A stretch of DNA of 14,317 nucleotides. It comes from Spirochaetaceae bacterium. Lineage in GTDB: Bacteria > Spirochaetota > Spirochaetia > B11-G9. Below, one piece after another: positions 8,298-14,317 of this stretch (within the stretch, counting starts at the first letter, position 1; the number at the start of each line of letters is the position of its first letter). Below the pieces are notes generated by a model. It made no database searches. It saw nothing but the letters and a program-made list of their open reading frames with translations, and was not told the DNA's origin. The stretch spans positions 1 to 14,317 of the forward strand of contig JAUVLL010000041.1 in assembly GCA_030600745.1 (NCBI GenBank). Direction: 5' to 3'. The translations under genes were made by a program, and so were the position numbers.

Positions 8298-8771
8298 ATG
8301 GAAACAAATGACAAGCTGCTTAAAGAACTAAGGAAACTAATTAAGGATATTCCCGGGGAGGGCTTAATCTTTTTAATAGAACAGGCAAATAAACTGGTTT
8401 ATAACAAAAGAGTAGAAGAACTTAATGCCATGCAGGCTAAAATTAATAAAAAAAGCGGCAGCAATTCCAAAACAACAAAAAAACAACCTGTCCAGAGATG
8501 CACAGTTTCCGTAGAGAGAGGTTCATTTAACCGTAGTTTCATTCTTATAATCGGGACTACCCGCAAAACTGTAACTGAAGATGAGATGGTAAAACTGGTA
8601 AGAATCTGTCACGTTGCAGATAATGCAGAAGATGCATCAGGGAGACTCTACAACCGGTTAAAACATGAAAGAGATGATATTCTCCTTGATGCCGGAATCG
8701 GCAGTAAAAATGATAAATGTCTCTCTGAGATCTATAAATACCTTAAAGCCAATTTCAGCATGGAAGATTAG
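8298..8771 (+). CDS. Hypothetical 157-aa protein, last gene of the glutamate dehydrogenase operon
   Basis: I do not recognise this family. The start at 8298 is fixed by GGAGG at 8287-8291, six bases upstream; a TTG at 8277 in the same frame would read through that site. Residues 1-45 are amphipathic helix (many Leu, Lys, Glu), 46-63 form a Lys/Ser/Thr/Asn-rich flexible linker, and 64-157 look like a compact globular domain with a hydrophobic strand (SFILIIGTT) and helices rich in charged residues. There is no signal peptide, membrane segment or obvious catalytic motif. It lies 17 bases after the GAF/ATP-grasp gene and is surely cotranscribed, so it may act with those proteins. The stop TAG (8769-8771) overlaps the stop of the converging gene. 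Confidence 0.8.
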   Translation: METNDKLLKELRKLIKDIPGEGLIFLIEQANKLVYNKRVEELNAMQAKINKKSGSNSKTTKKQPVQRCTVSVERGSFNRSFILIIGTTRKTVTEDEMVKLVRICHVADNAEDASGRLYNRLKHERDDILLDAGIGSKNDKCLSEIYKYLKANFSMED

Positions 8772-10954
8772 GGGGAATAAGTATAGTTGTAGACAATGTA
8801 GGAAGCAATAAGAAAGCTTAATCCTTTGTACCTGGCTATGTTTTCAGTTTTCAAGCCTGCTTTAAGAATACGTTTTACTTTCTTATCGATATTCATGGTT
8901 TCCAGAAATGCACCTGCTATTATAATAAAATTGCGTGTACCCAGATTTTCTTCTGTAAGAAAAGAAAAATCTATACCTCTGGAAACACCCTTTCTGTCCA
9001 GCTGATCAAAGAGGAGTTCAATCCCCTCTTCATGATTTTCTCTGTATACAAGATAGAATCGGTAAAACCAGTTCTTAAAGTTCAGCAAACCTGTAAGAGA
9101 GACGAAAATTTCTTCCCTCAGGTAGACAGGCAAATTCGGTCTTGCAAGGAGGGTAAAAAGGATTTTAATTGAACCTTCATTCATAAATATTTTTAAAGCT
9201 GAAATACCATGAATAATAACCATAGGATTTACGGAATCAAGGACTAATTGTTCTATATCTTTAACACTCTTTTTATCGTTCAGCTCAGCAAGGGAAAACA
9301 TTGCTTTTGAAATAAGAAGATAATCGCTGCTCTTTAGTGATTCTCTAAGAATAGATACGGAAGACTTTATCCCTCTCTGTCCGCATATCCGGGCTGCTAT
9401 TGAAGCAGTAGTAAAATGATAATTTTCAATCTGATTTAATAGTGCTTCCTCTAACTCCTCTGTTATCTCCATTCCGGATAAAGCATAGAGCGCCTCCGAT
9501 CGAATTGCAAAGCTTGGTGCAGTAAGTTTCTTAAGCACTTCCTTCTCGGGAAAGGAGGAGTGAGATACAGCTATTTCTCTAATAACTTTCTGTTCATCCT
9601 CCATGGAAGCTATGTTATCAAGTTTATTGAGCAGACTTATCGCTCTTAAGTCCTTTACAGAAAACATAATCCTTAGTGCCCTGGGCAGGGGGTGAGCACC
9701 CTTCATCTCAAGTCGTCCCATTAACATAATAACAACCAGCATAAGTAAGAGTATCGTTGAAAAGAAAATCCTGTAGATTAAATTAGGATTCCCGGGGCTG
9801 AAATATCGTAAAAGATCAAGATACCAACCACCTATATTTGAACCCAGTGCACCTGTTATCCCCATAATAAAAAAGTAGATAATACCAAGATTCACTTGTT
9901 CTTTTTGTGAAATCATACTGTAGAAATATGCCTGACTGCTGTTTAATGCACCAGTTGAACCGAATTGGAACAGGAAAAACATAAGCCCTGTTAAAAGAAA
10001 AAAATTAAGTATAACAAGATTTGCAGGTAGAAAACCGGGGATCAAACTTATTCCGGTTATAAATGTGTAAACAATAATAAGAGGTTTTGCCCCGATACGA
10101 TCAAGAAAAAATCCGGACATTAAGCCCATAATAATTGTACCCAGCGTACCTGAAATTGAAAGAAGCATAGCAGTACGGTCAGATATAGAAAAAATTTCTT
10201 TTGCATAGACAAGGATAAACGGACGGGCCATTGCACTGATGAAAAGAAAAAATGCAAAGGGGAGTAGAAATTTCCGAATAACCGGAGATTTAAAACTCTC
10301 CTGAAATGAATCAAGGAGCTTGTCATTTACACCTTCATTCCCCCCTACCGGTTCCGGGATAGTAAAAAGGAACCCCGTCCCGATAAATCCTGTAAGTATA
10401 CCAAGAATAAAGAAACTGGAAAAAACAAAGAGAGGTGCTGCAGGTCTTAGAATAATAACAATTGTTATACTGGCAAGAAGAACAGATATATTCACCAGGA
10501 TCTGGTAGGTTGACAGGAATTTTCCACGATCCTTCCCTGCTGAAAGCTCTCTGACCAGAGGGCTGTTACCCACAAGCCCTATACCCCTTAGTATGTGAAA
10601 TAAGAACAAACTAATAAAAATAATAGCCCCTGCAGTTTTATATCTCCCCTGCCCCGCAAAATAGGGAGAGAAAGTCATTGGAATTAAGACAATATTTCTT
10701 AATAACCATGTCCATCCCATTGTTTTAATAATATTTAACTTTAAGAGGAGTTTTTTTCCAAAGATGATAAAAAAGTAGGAAATATAGCCGAAAGAAGATA
10801 TCAATCCAATAAAACTGTTTGAAACATTGAGCCTTAGCAGAAAGAGAGTTATAATATTCCCTACCAGCAGGGTATAGGAAAACTCATTGAACAAACCGAA
10901 AAGATTATAGTTTCTTCTTCCTTTTCTTTTTTTTGTAATACCGTAACCTTTCAT
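8768..10954 (-). CDS. MFS-like membrane transporter with C-terminal HEAT-like repeat domain
   Basis: The product has 728 residues. Residues about 16-412 are hydrophobic with room for about 12 membrane helices and MFS features, including a motif-A-like loop at 280-288 (GFFLDRIGA) and a loop at 123-146 with RGIGLVGNSPLVRELSAGKD. Typical MFS proteins stop near 400-450. Here a soluble tail of about 300 residues follows, with HEAT-like helical pairs (for example SFAIRSEALYALSGM at 481-495, then repeats near 515-545, 546-585 and 590-625). The positive N-terminus (KKRKGRR) and the tail would both be cytoplasmic. The substrate cannot be predicted; HEAT repeats usually mediate protein contacts. The gene stands alone, 236 bases from the upstream leftward gene. 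ATG 10954 has no Shine-Dalgarno but a promoter-like sequence close upstream; an in-frame stop at 10976-10978 bounds the start. Confidence 0.85.
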   Translation of the reverse strand: MKGYGITKKRKGRRNYNLFGLFNEFSYTLLVGNIITLFLLRLNVSNSFIGLISSFGYISYFFIIFGKKLLLKLNIIKTMGWTWLLRNIVLIPMTFSPYFAGQGRYKTAGAIIFISLFLFHILRGIGLVGNSPLVRELSAGKDRGKFLSTYQILVNISVLLASITIVIILRPAAPLFVFSSFFILGILTGFIGTGFLFTIPEPVGGNEGVNDKLLDSFQESFKSPVIRKFLLPFAFFLFISAMARPFILVYAKEIFSISDRTAMLLSISGTLGTIIMGLMSGFFLDRIGAKPLIIVYTFITGISLIPGFLPANLVILNFFLLTGLMFFLFQFGSTGALNSSQAYFYSMISQKEQVNLGIIYFFIMGITGALGSNIGGWYLDLLRYFSPGNPNLIYRIFFSTILLLMLVVIMLMGRLEMKGAHPLPRALRIMFSVKDLRAISLLNKLDNIASMEDEQKVIREIAVSHSSFPEKEVLKKLTAPSFAIRSEALYALSGMEITEELEEALLNQIENYHFTTASIAARICGQRGIKSSVSILRESLKSSDYLLISKAMFSLAELNDKKSVKDIEQLVLDSVNPMVIIHGISALKIFMNEGSIKILFTLLARPNLPVYLREEIFVSLTGLLNFKNWFYRFYLVYRENHEEGIELLFDQLDRKGVSRGIDFSFLTEENLGTRNFIIIAGAFLETMNIDKKVKRILKAGLKTENIARYKGLSFLIASYIVYNYTYSP

Positions 10955-10961
10955 GCTAACC

Positions 10962-10990
10962 GGTATAAAACATGATCAGAAATATTACAA
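10962..10990 (-). promoter_or_regulatory. Possible promoter immediately upstream of the MFS-HEAT gene
   Basis: On the minus strand TTGTAA (10985-10990), a 17-base spacer and TATACC (10962-10967) form a moderate sigma70-like match. The -10 box ends seven bases before the ATG, so a transcript from it would begin at or next to the start codon. This agrees with the missing ribosome binding site but is consensus evidence only. Confidence 0.3.
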
Positions 10991-11045
10991 TAGTTAATTC
11001 CCATTATGAGGCATTTGCGATGTCTCTGAATTCGACTTGTTTTTG

Positions 11046-11123
11046 GCTTTTTGCGCCAGTCTGGAGTCAATATATTAGAGAAGAAGTATTTTTAAGTAGA
11101 AAATGTGATACAGCGCAAAAAGC
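11046..11123. repeat. 11-bp perfect inverted repeat with 56-base loop in non-coding DNA
   Basis: GCTTTTTGCGC (11046-11056) is exactly complementary to GCGCAAAAAGC (11113-11123). It lies in the 236-base gap (10955-11190) between the nucleosidase gene and the MFS-HEAT gene; the rest of the gap shows no convincing gene. The long loop argues against a simple terminator. It could be a long stem in a leader or trailer RNA, a protein-binding pair, or chance. Confidence 0.45.
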
Positions 11124-11190
11124 TCTTTATGATTATTTTTTTATTATGCAGCAGATATTATAATGATGCTGTTCATTTTTAAAAGTAAAA

Positions 11191-11934
11191 TCAGACAGAG
11201 TTATTACCAAGAATATACTCTATCAGACTGCACATTTTTCCTGAGCTTTCACTAAGAAACTTCTTAAATTTTTTGGGATGTCGTCCATCCGTTGTATCTG
11301 AAATTACCCTGGCAAGAAAAAACGGAACATTGTTAACAAATGCCGCTATTCCTGCCCCTGCCCCTTCCATCTCCACGGCATCTCCTTCGAGTTCCTTAAT
11401 AAGAGATGCTATCTCTCTGCGTCCCCTGGGGGTAAGGAATCTGTCGCCTGTGAAAATACGGCCGTATATTACTTTCTGATTAACCTTCCGGTCTTCCCAT
11501 TTCCATCCCTCTGACGCTTTCAGCAATTTTTTATCAGACATAATAAACCGTATGTTTTTATCTGAATGTTTGACAGACGACTTCCATGTCGAACCGGCAG
11601 GAACCTCGCCGGGTTCAAACCCAAGTGTAACTGCATTAAAATCCCACTGAACACAGTCCCTGGCAATAATGACATCACCTATTGATAAATTGTCTTTGAG
11701 AGCACCTGCAATTCCTGTGTAGAAGAGAGCATCCGGTTGATAAACACTTATTACATGACCTGAAACAAGTGCCGCCTGTACCTTCCCCACTCCGGTATTT
11801 GTAACTAATACATCTCTGCCTGCAAATTTTACAATTCTGATTTTATGACTATTCCATATTTCGGTCCTGATAATTATGGATTTTTCTATAAAACTCTGCA
11901 GTTCTTCTTCCAGAGCGCTCAAAATGGCTATCAT
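11191..11934 (-). CDS. 5'-methylthioadenosine/S-adenosylhomocysteine nucleosidase-like protein (phosphorylase/nucleosidase family)
   Basis: The product has 247 residues and matches the MTA/SAH nucleosidase (Pfs) family, which hydrolyses adenine from methylthioadenosine and S-adenosylhomocysteine in the cytoplasm. Aligned with the E. coli enzyme by eye: MIAILSALEEE (E11 corresponds to catalytic E12), GVGKVQAA at 48-55, TGIAGAL at 73-79, a long match around 86-110 (GDVIIARD...FNAVTLGFEPG), EMEGAG at 188-193 for ribose and base binding, and ISD with D213 as the catalytic aspartate. Two differences are WDFNA where many members have HDAD, and an insertion of about 20 residues around 120-145. A related nucleosidase such as futalosine hydrolase cannot be excluded. 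The ATG at 11932-11934 shares its A with the TGA of the upstream gene and follows a purine-rich ribosome site (11938-11949). An in-frame ATG at 11955 would only translate that site. Confidence 0.85.
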   Translation of the reverse strand: MIAILSALEEELQSFIEKSIIIRTEIWNSHKIRIVKFAGRDVLVTNTGVGKVQAALVSGHVISVYQPDALFYTGIAGALKDNLSIGDVIIARDCVQWDFNAVTLGFEPGEVPAGSTWKSSVKHSDKNIRFIMSDKKLLKASEGWKWEDRKVNQKVIYGRIFTGDRFLTPRGRREIASLIKELEGDAVEMEGAGAGIAAFVNNVPFFLARVISDTTDGRHPKKFKKFLSESSGKMCSLIEYILGNNSV

Positions 11935-12791
11935 CAGCCCCTCTCCTCCATCCACTCCTCAACTGCCTCAGAAAAGCCATCTTCATCATTGGAGCTGACC
12001 GTTCTGAACTCGGACCTAAGATCAGAATGAGCATTGGAAACAACCCTGGATTCTGCCGCCCACCTGAGCATATGAACATCATTAAAATCATTACCAATTG
12101 ATAAAACATCTTCCGAACCGAGATCATAGTTTTCAGTAAGTATTTTCAGGGTCTTCCCCTTATCAGTTTCAGAGGGAAAGATTTCAATCCACGAAGATTT
12201 AAAATCAATAGGAGAAGTCGTTCTAATTACCGTATACCCGGAAAGGATTTTTAAAACTTTTTCATAAATTCTGCCATCAGGAAAATCAACAATAAGAAAT
12301 TGAGAACTGTCTTTGACAAGTTTTGAATGGCTTTCCAGTGGTTCAGCATGTTCTTCATAGATCTCAAATCTCTTCTGATAGTCAATATTAACATCATTCT
12401 TTTTATGAAATAAAAATTTATGATTATCAGGGAGAGGATGATGAACCATGAAGTCACAACCAAGATCAATAAGTTTACTACCAATAAACTCAGTATCTGC
12501 CTGGGAGAGATTTGTATTATAGATAAGACTCATATTCTCAGTACAGTAGATACCAGCACCGGATGCAACAATAAGATAGTCTATAGGAAGATCTTCTTCC
12601 ATAACCTTTTGGAGTGAATAGAGAGATCTTCCTGTGGCTATTACACGAAGAATTCCCATTTCCCCAAGCATCACCATTGTATCTTTTGAACGTTTGGATA
12701 CAGTGCGATCGCTTTGCAGAAGAGTTCCATCAAAATCTGTTGCAACAATTGCTTTAATTCCCCTTTTCCTGCAATCACCTTTTACAAGCAT
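11934..12791 (-). CDS. Cof-type HAD-IIB family phosphatase
   Basis: The 285-residue protein has all four HAD motifs: DFDGTLL at 19-25 (nucleophile D19, general acid D21), IATGR at 51-55 (T53), DKGKTL at 210-215 (K211), and GNDFND at 233-238 (D235, D238). The large cap between motifs II and III (about 85-200) is the C2/Cof type, found in phosphatases of sugar phosphates, FMN and pyridoxal phosphate. The cap is what sets specificity, so the substrate cannot be read. The neighbouring pyridoxal-type kinase makes a B6 phosphate one candidate, as E. coli YbhA and YigL belong to this family. The start has GTGGAG about six bases upstream, within the end of the kinase gene; only three bases separate the two genes, and its own TGA overlaps the nucleosidase ATG by one base. 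Confidence 0.9.
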   Translation of the reverse strand: MLVKGDCRKRGIKAIVATDFDGTLLQSDRTVSKRSKDTMVMLGEMGILRVIATGRSLYSLQKVMEEDLPIDYLIVASGAGIYCTENMSLIYNTNLSQADTEFIGSKLIDLGCDFMVHHPLPDNHKFLFHKKNDVNIDYQKRFEIYEEHAEPLESHSKLVKDSSQFLIVDFPDGRIYEKVLKILSGYTVIRTTSPIDFKSSWIEIFPSETDKGKTLKILTENYDLGSEDVLSIGNDFNDVHMLRWAAESRVVSNAHSDLRSEFRTVSSNDEDGFSEAVEEWMEERG

Positions 12792-12794
12792 TAT

Positions 12795-13673
12795 TTACTC
12801 CACAATTTCATAGTTGCTCACAGATACCGGAGTCATAAGGCTGTAGAGGACCTTCTCAAACATAACACCCTCCCGTCCCGGTGTGTTATAACCAAAAGTT
12901 GACCGGATGGCAAGTGAGACAAACTGAACAGCTCTGTCAAGTGCAATAGGAAGAGAGTCCCCCTGCAGGAGTGCACCTGTCAGTACACTTGTAAAAATAT
13001 CTCCTGTGCCTGGATAAGCTGCAGGGATATAACTGCAGCTGACCTTCCAGAAAGTATTGAAGGATCTGTCATAGGCAAATACAAAGGATTTGCTTTTATC
13101 ATCTACCGGGACACTTGTTACCACCACTCTACCCGGTCCCATGTCAGAGAGTTTTTTCATCCAGCCTTTAAGAACAGACACTTCAATATTTTTCCTGTAA
13201 TTAGTATCAAGCAGAAGGCAGACTTCAGTGAAATTCGGGGTAACAATATCCGCTTTTTTTACAAGATGCCTCATTGCAGCAACCATATCGCTCCCATAGG
13301 GATCATAGGTCTCCCCGTTATCCCCCATTACCGGATCTACTACAGTGAACTGTCCCTCAGGTCCAAAATCATCAATAAAATCAGATACTATCTCCACCTG
13401 CCTGCTTGATCCCAGGAAACCGGTATATATCGCATTAAAATTAAGATCAAGTTTACGCCAGTGATCTGCAATTTTAATCATCTCATCCGATAAATCAAGA
13501 AATGAGTAGTCTCCAAAGCCCGATGTATGGGTTGAAAGAAGAGCCGTAGGTAATGGATTAACCTGAACGCCCATTGCTGACAGAACAGGTAAAACTATTG
13601 TAAGGGATGATCTGCCAAAACCGGACAGATCGTGTATTGCAGCCACTCTTGGAACAGGGTTTCCTAAACTCAT
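12795..13673 (-). CDS. Pyridoxal/pyridoxamine kinase (PdxK/PdxY type, ribokinase-like fold)
   Basis: The product has 292 residues, the normal length for the family, which phosphorylates pyridoxal, pyridoxamine or pyridoxine with ATP in B6 salvage. Visible family features are AAIHDLSGFGRSS at 11-23, PTALLSTHT at 42-50, VVDPVMGDNG at 111-120 for Mg/ATP and substrate contacts, TPNFTE at 145-150, VTS at 185-187, and the anion-hole/catalytic PGTGD at 221-225 with D225 as base. The pattern is closest to the pyridoxamine kinases annotated in anaerobic Firmicutes. The start is well supported: GGAGG at 13678-13682, four bases upstream. It is first in a three-gene leftward operon. The upstream region is very AT-rich, so promoter choice is uncertain. 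Confidence 0.93.
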   Translation of the reverse strand: MSLGNPVPRVAAIHDLSGFGRSSLTIVLPVLSAMGVQVNPLPTALLSTHTSGFGDYSFLDLSDEMIKIADHWRKLDLNFNAIYTGFLGSSRQVEIVSDFIDDFGPEGQFTVVDPVMGDNGETYDPYGSDMVAAMRHLVKKADIVTPNFTEVCLLLDTNYRKNIEVSVLKGWMKKLSDMGPGRVVVTSVPVDDKSKSFVFAYDRSFNTFWKVSCSYIPAAYPGTGDIFTSVLTGALLQGDSLPIALDRAVQFVSLAIRSTFGYNTPGREGVMFEKVLYSLMTPVSVSNYEIVE

Positions 13674-13696
13674 CTTGCCTCCATGGGATATTATAT

Positions 13697-13725
13697 ATAG
13701 TATAATTAAAAATTAATAATGAAAA
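13697..13725 (-). promoter_or_regulatory. Possible promoter for the pyridoxal kinase operon
   Basis: On the minus strand TTTTCA (13720-13725), a 17-base spacer and TACTAT (13697-13702) could serve as -35 and -10 boxes; TATACT (13699-13704) and TATAAT (13690-13695) also lie here. The region is so AT-rich that such matches are expected, so the location is plausible but the exact boxes are not. Confidence 0.3.
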
Positions 13726-14024
13726 ATAAGATCTTGTAATTACTATCAATTACCATAATTTCTTTTCTTTTCCTCTATTTTATTATAATGTAAGGATTTA
13801 GTCAAATTTTCGTGGATCTACGATAGAATCCTCGATACTATATCATCTTACTATGTATTATTTAGACATGTAAACAATTTTATCCTTAGTATACTTAATA
13901 TATATTCGAGACAACCTATGTATGAGGATCGGTTTTAAATAATATTTACTAGTCTTAATTGGATATAGCAGTAGTAACAGAGAATTCACTCCAATATTTC
14001 TATCCAGACAGCTAATAATAGGGA
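13726..14024. other. AT-rich intergenic region between divergent genes, no gene seen
   Basis: This stretch between the kinase operon promoter and the next promoter has stops in all frames and no plausible ribosome site with an open frame. It contains a near-palindrome TCGTGGATCTACGA (13810-13823, one mismatched pair) and a 6-bp inverted pair ATTGGA/TCCAAT (around 13959 and 13991). These are short and may be chance. Long upstream regulatory DNA is possible. Confidence 0.5.
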
Positions 14025-14053
14025 TTGCATTTTCTTTGTGTTATATGTATTAT
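14025..14053 (+). promoter_or_regulatory. Sigma70-like promoter for the glycosyltransferase gene
   Basis: TTGCAT (14025-14030), a 17-base spacer and TATTAT (14048-14053, five of six to consensus) lie upstream of the ATG at 14167. The -35 box is only moderate. A start near 14060 would give a leader of roughly 105 nucleotides. A 19-bp palindrome overlaps the -10 box. Confidence 0.45.
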
Positions 14054-14061
14054 ATACATAT
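14043..14061. promoter_or_regulatory. Palindromic candidate operator overlapping the glycosyltransferase promoter
   Basis: ATATGTATTATATACATAT is a perfect inverted repeat with 8-bp arms and a 3-base centre. It covers the -10 box and the expected transcription start, the classic place for a repressor site. The AT-rich context raises the chance of coincidence. Confidence 0.4.
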
Positions 14062-14166
14062 TAACATATCAATACAATGGAAACTGAGTTAACCTACGAT
14101 GCTGTTAATAATTGAGATGTTGATATCATAAAGGTATTTAGAGTAGTTAATAAGGAGACTAATATT

Positions 14167-14317
14167 ATGAATAACAATGGAAATAAAGATGTAACACAGG
14201 AAATAAATTCAGAAGCCGGTGAAAGCCGTATAATGATGATTTCAACTCACGGTTATGTAGCTTCTGGACCTCCTCTGGGGGCGCCTGATACAGGAGGTCA
14301 GGTAGTATATGTTCTTG
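14167..14317 (+). CDS. Sucrose synthase / sucrose-phosphate synthase-like GT4 glycosyltransferase (N-terminal fragment)
   Basis: Only 50 codons are visible before the right edge. After a polar 20-residue leader (MNNNGNKDVTQE...) comes MMISTHGYVASG, then LGAPDTGGQVVYVL. This is the start of the first Rossmann domain of the retaining GT4 family that includes sucrose synthase, sucrose-phosphate synthase and mannosylfructose-phosphate synthase; the DTGGQ glycines line the sugar-nucleotide/acceptor site in that family. Which member it is cannot be told from this fragment. The start is supported by AAGGAG at 14152-14157, nine bases upstream. It is transcribed away from the kinase operon and has its own promoter with an overlapping palindrome. 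Confidence 0.85.
   Translation, partial: MNNNGNKDVTQEINSEAGESRIMMISTHGYVASGPPLGAPDTGGQVVYVL

Noticed and set aside
10972..11163. 63-codon plus-strand open frame in the gap upstream of the MFS-HEAT gene
   Set aside because: No ribosome site, no recognisable protein features, and AT-rich composition explains it. A conserved small protein cannot be fully excluded.
11149..11171. Hairpin CAGCA...TGCTG downstream of the nucleosidase as a terminator
   Set aside because: Stem of only five pairs with a 13-base loop, and A residues, not T, follow it in the direction of transcription.
11935..11955. ATG at 11955 as start of the nucleosidase
   Set aside because: It would translate the ribosome site itself and overlap the phosphatase gene by 22 bases; family members begin with the MIAIL-type strand at 11934.
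13683..14166. Small RNA gene, riboswitch or CRISPR in the AT-rich divergent region
   Set aside because: No known riboswitch pattern, no regularly spaced repeats, and no hairpin plus T-run terminator could be seen by eye.

Overview
This window is AT-rich chromosomal DNA (by eye roughly mid-30s % GC) with compact bacterial gene organisation: ATG starts, GGAGG/AAGGAG-type ribosome binding sites, overlapping stop/start codons and sigma70-like promoters. Gene content is metabolic and housekeeping: a DinG-type helicase, glutamate dehydrogenase, PEP/pyruvate-binding-type ATP-grasp proteins, an MFS-HEAT protein, an MTA/SAH-nucleosidase-like enzyme, a HAD phosphatase, a pyridoxal-type kinase and a sucrose-synthase-like glycosyltransferase. 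I see no rRNA, tRNA, CRISPR array, transposase or phage gene. The mix would fit an anaerobic bacterium such as a free-living spirochaete, but that is a weak inference and no marker gene in the window settles it.

Layout. (1) 1-2277, minus strand: an XPD/DinG-like Fe-S helicase that runs off the left edge and carries an N-terminal RadC/JAB-type (HNHPSG) domain. (2) 2278-2512: divergent promoter region with two good sigma70-like promoters firing right. (3) 2513-8771, plus strand: a tight four-gene operon of glutamate dehydrogenase, two paralogous proteins built on the PPDK N-terminal ATP-grasp domain but lacking the phosphohistidine and PEP-barrel domains, and a 157-aa protein of unknown function. 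(4) 8768-10954, minus strand: a 12-TM MFS-like protein fused to HEAT-like repeats, its stop overlapping the stop of the previous operon tail-to-tail. (5) 10955-11190: non-coding, with an 11-bp inverted repeat. (6) 11191-13673, minus strand: a three-gene operon read leftward as pyridoxal/pyridoxamine kinase, Cof-type HAD phosphatase and MTA/SAH nucleosidase. (7) 13674-14166: a divergent, very AT-rich intergenic region with a promoter and overlapping palindrome ahead of the next gene. (8) 14167-14317, plus strand: the first 50 codons of a sucrose synthase/sucrose-phosphate-synthase-like GT4 glycosyltransferase, cut by the right edge.

The best candidate for an undescribed system is the operon at 2513-8771. 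Both large proteins keep the ATP-binding residues of PPDK/PEP synthase and share an extra C-terminal domain (GRWGS and HFF motifs), yet have no visible phosphotransfer half. One is additionally fused to a GAF-like sensor region and a helical region. Coupling to glutamate dehydrogenase suggests a regulatory or ATP-dependent modification role at the carbon/nitrogen junction, but their function cannot be read from sequence. The leftward operon looks like a vitamin B6 / nucleoside-salvage set whose phosphatase substrate is unknown.
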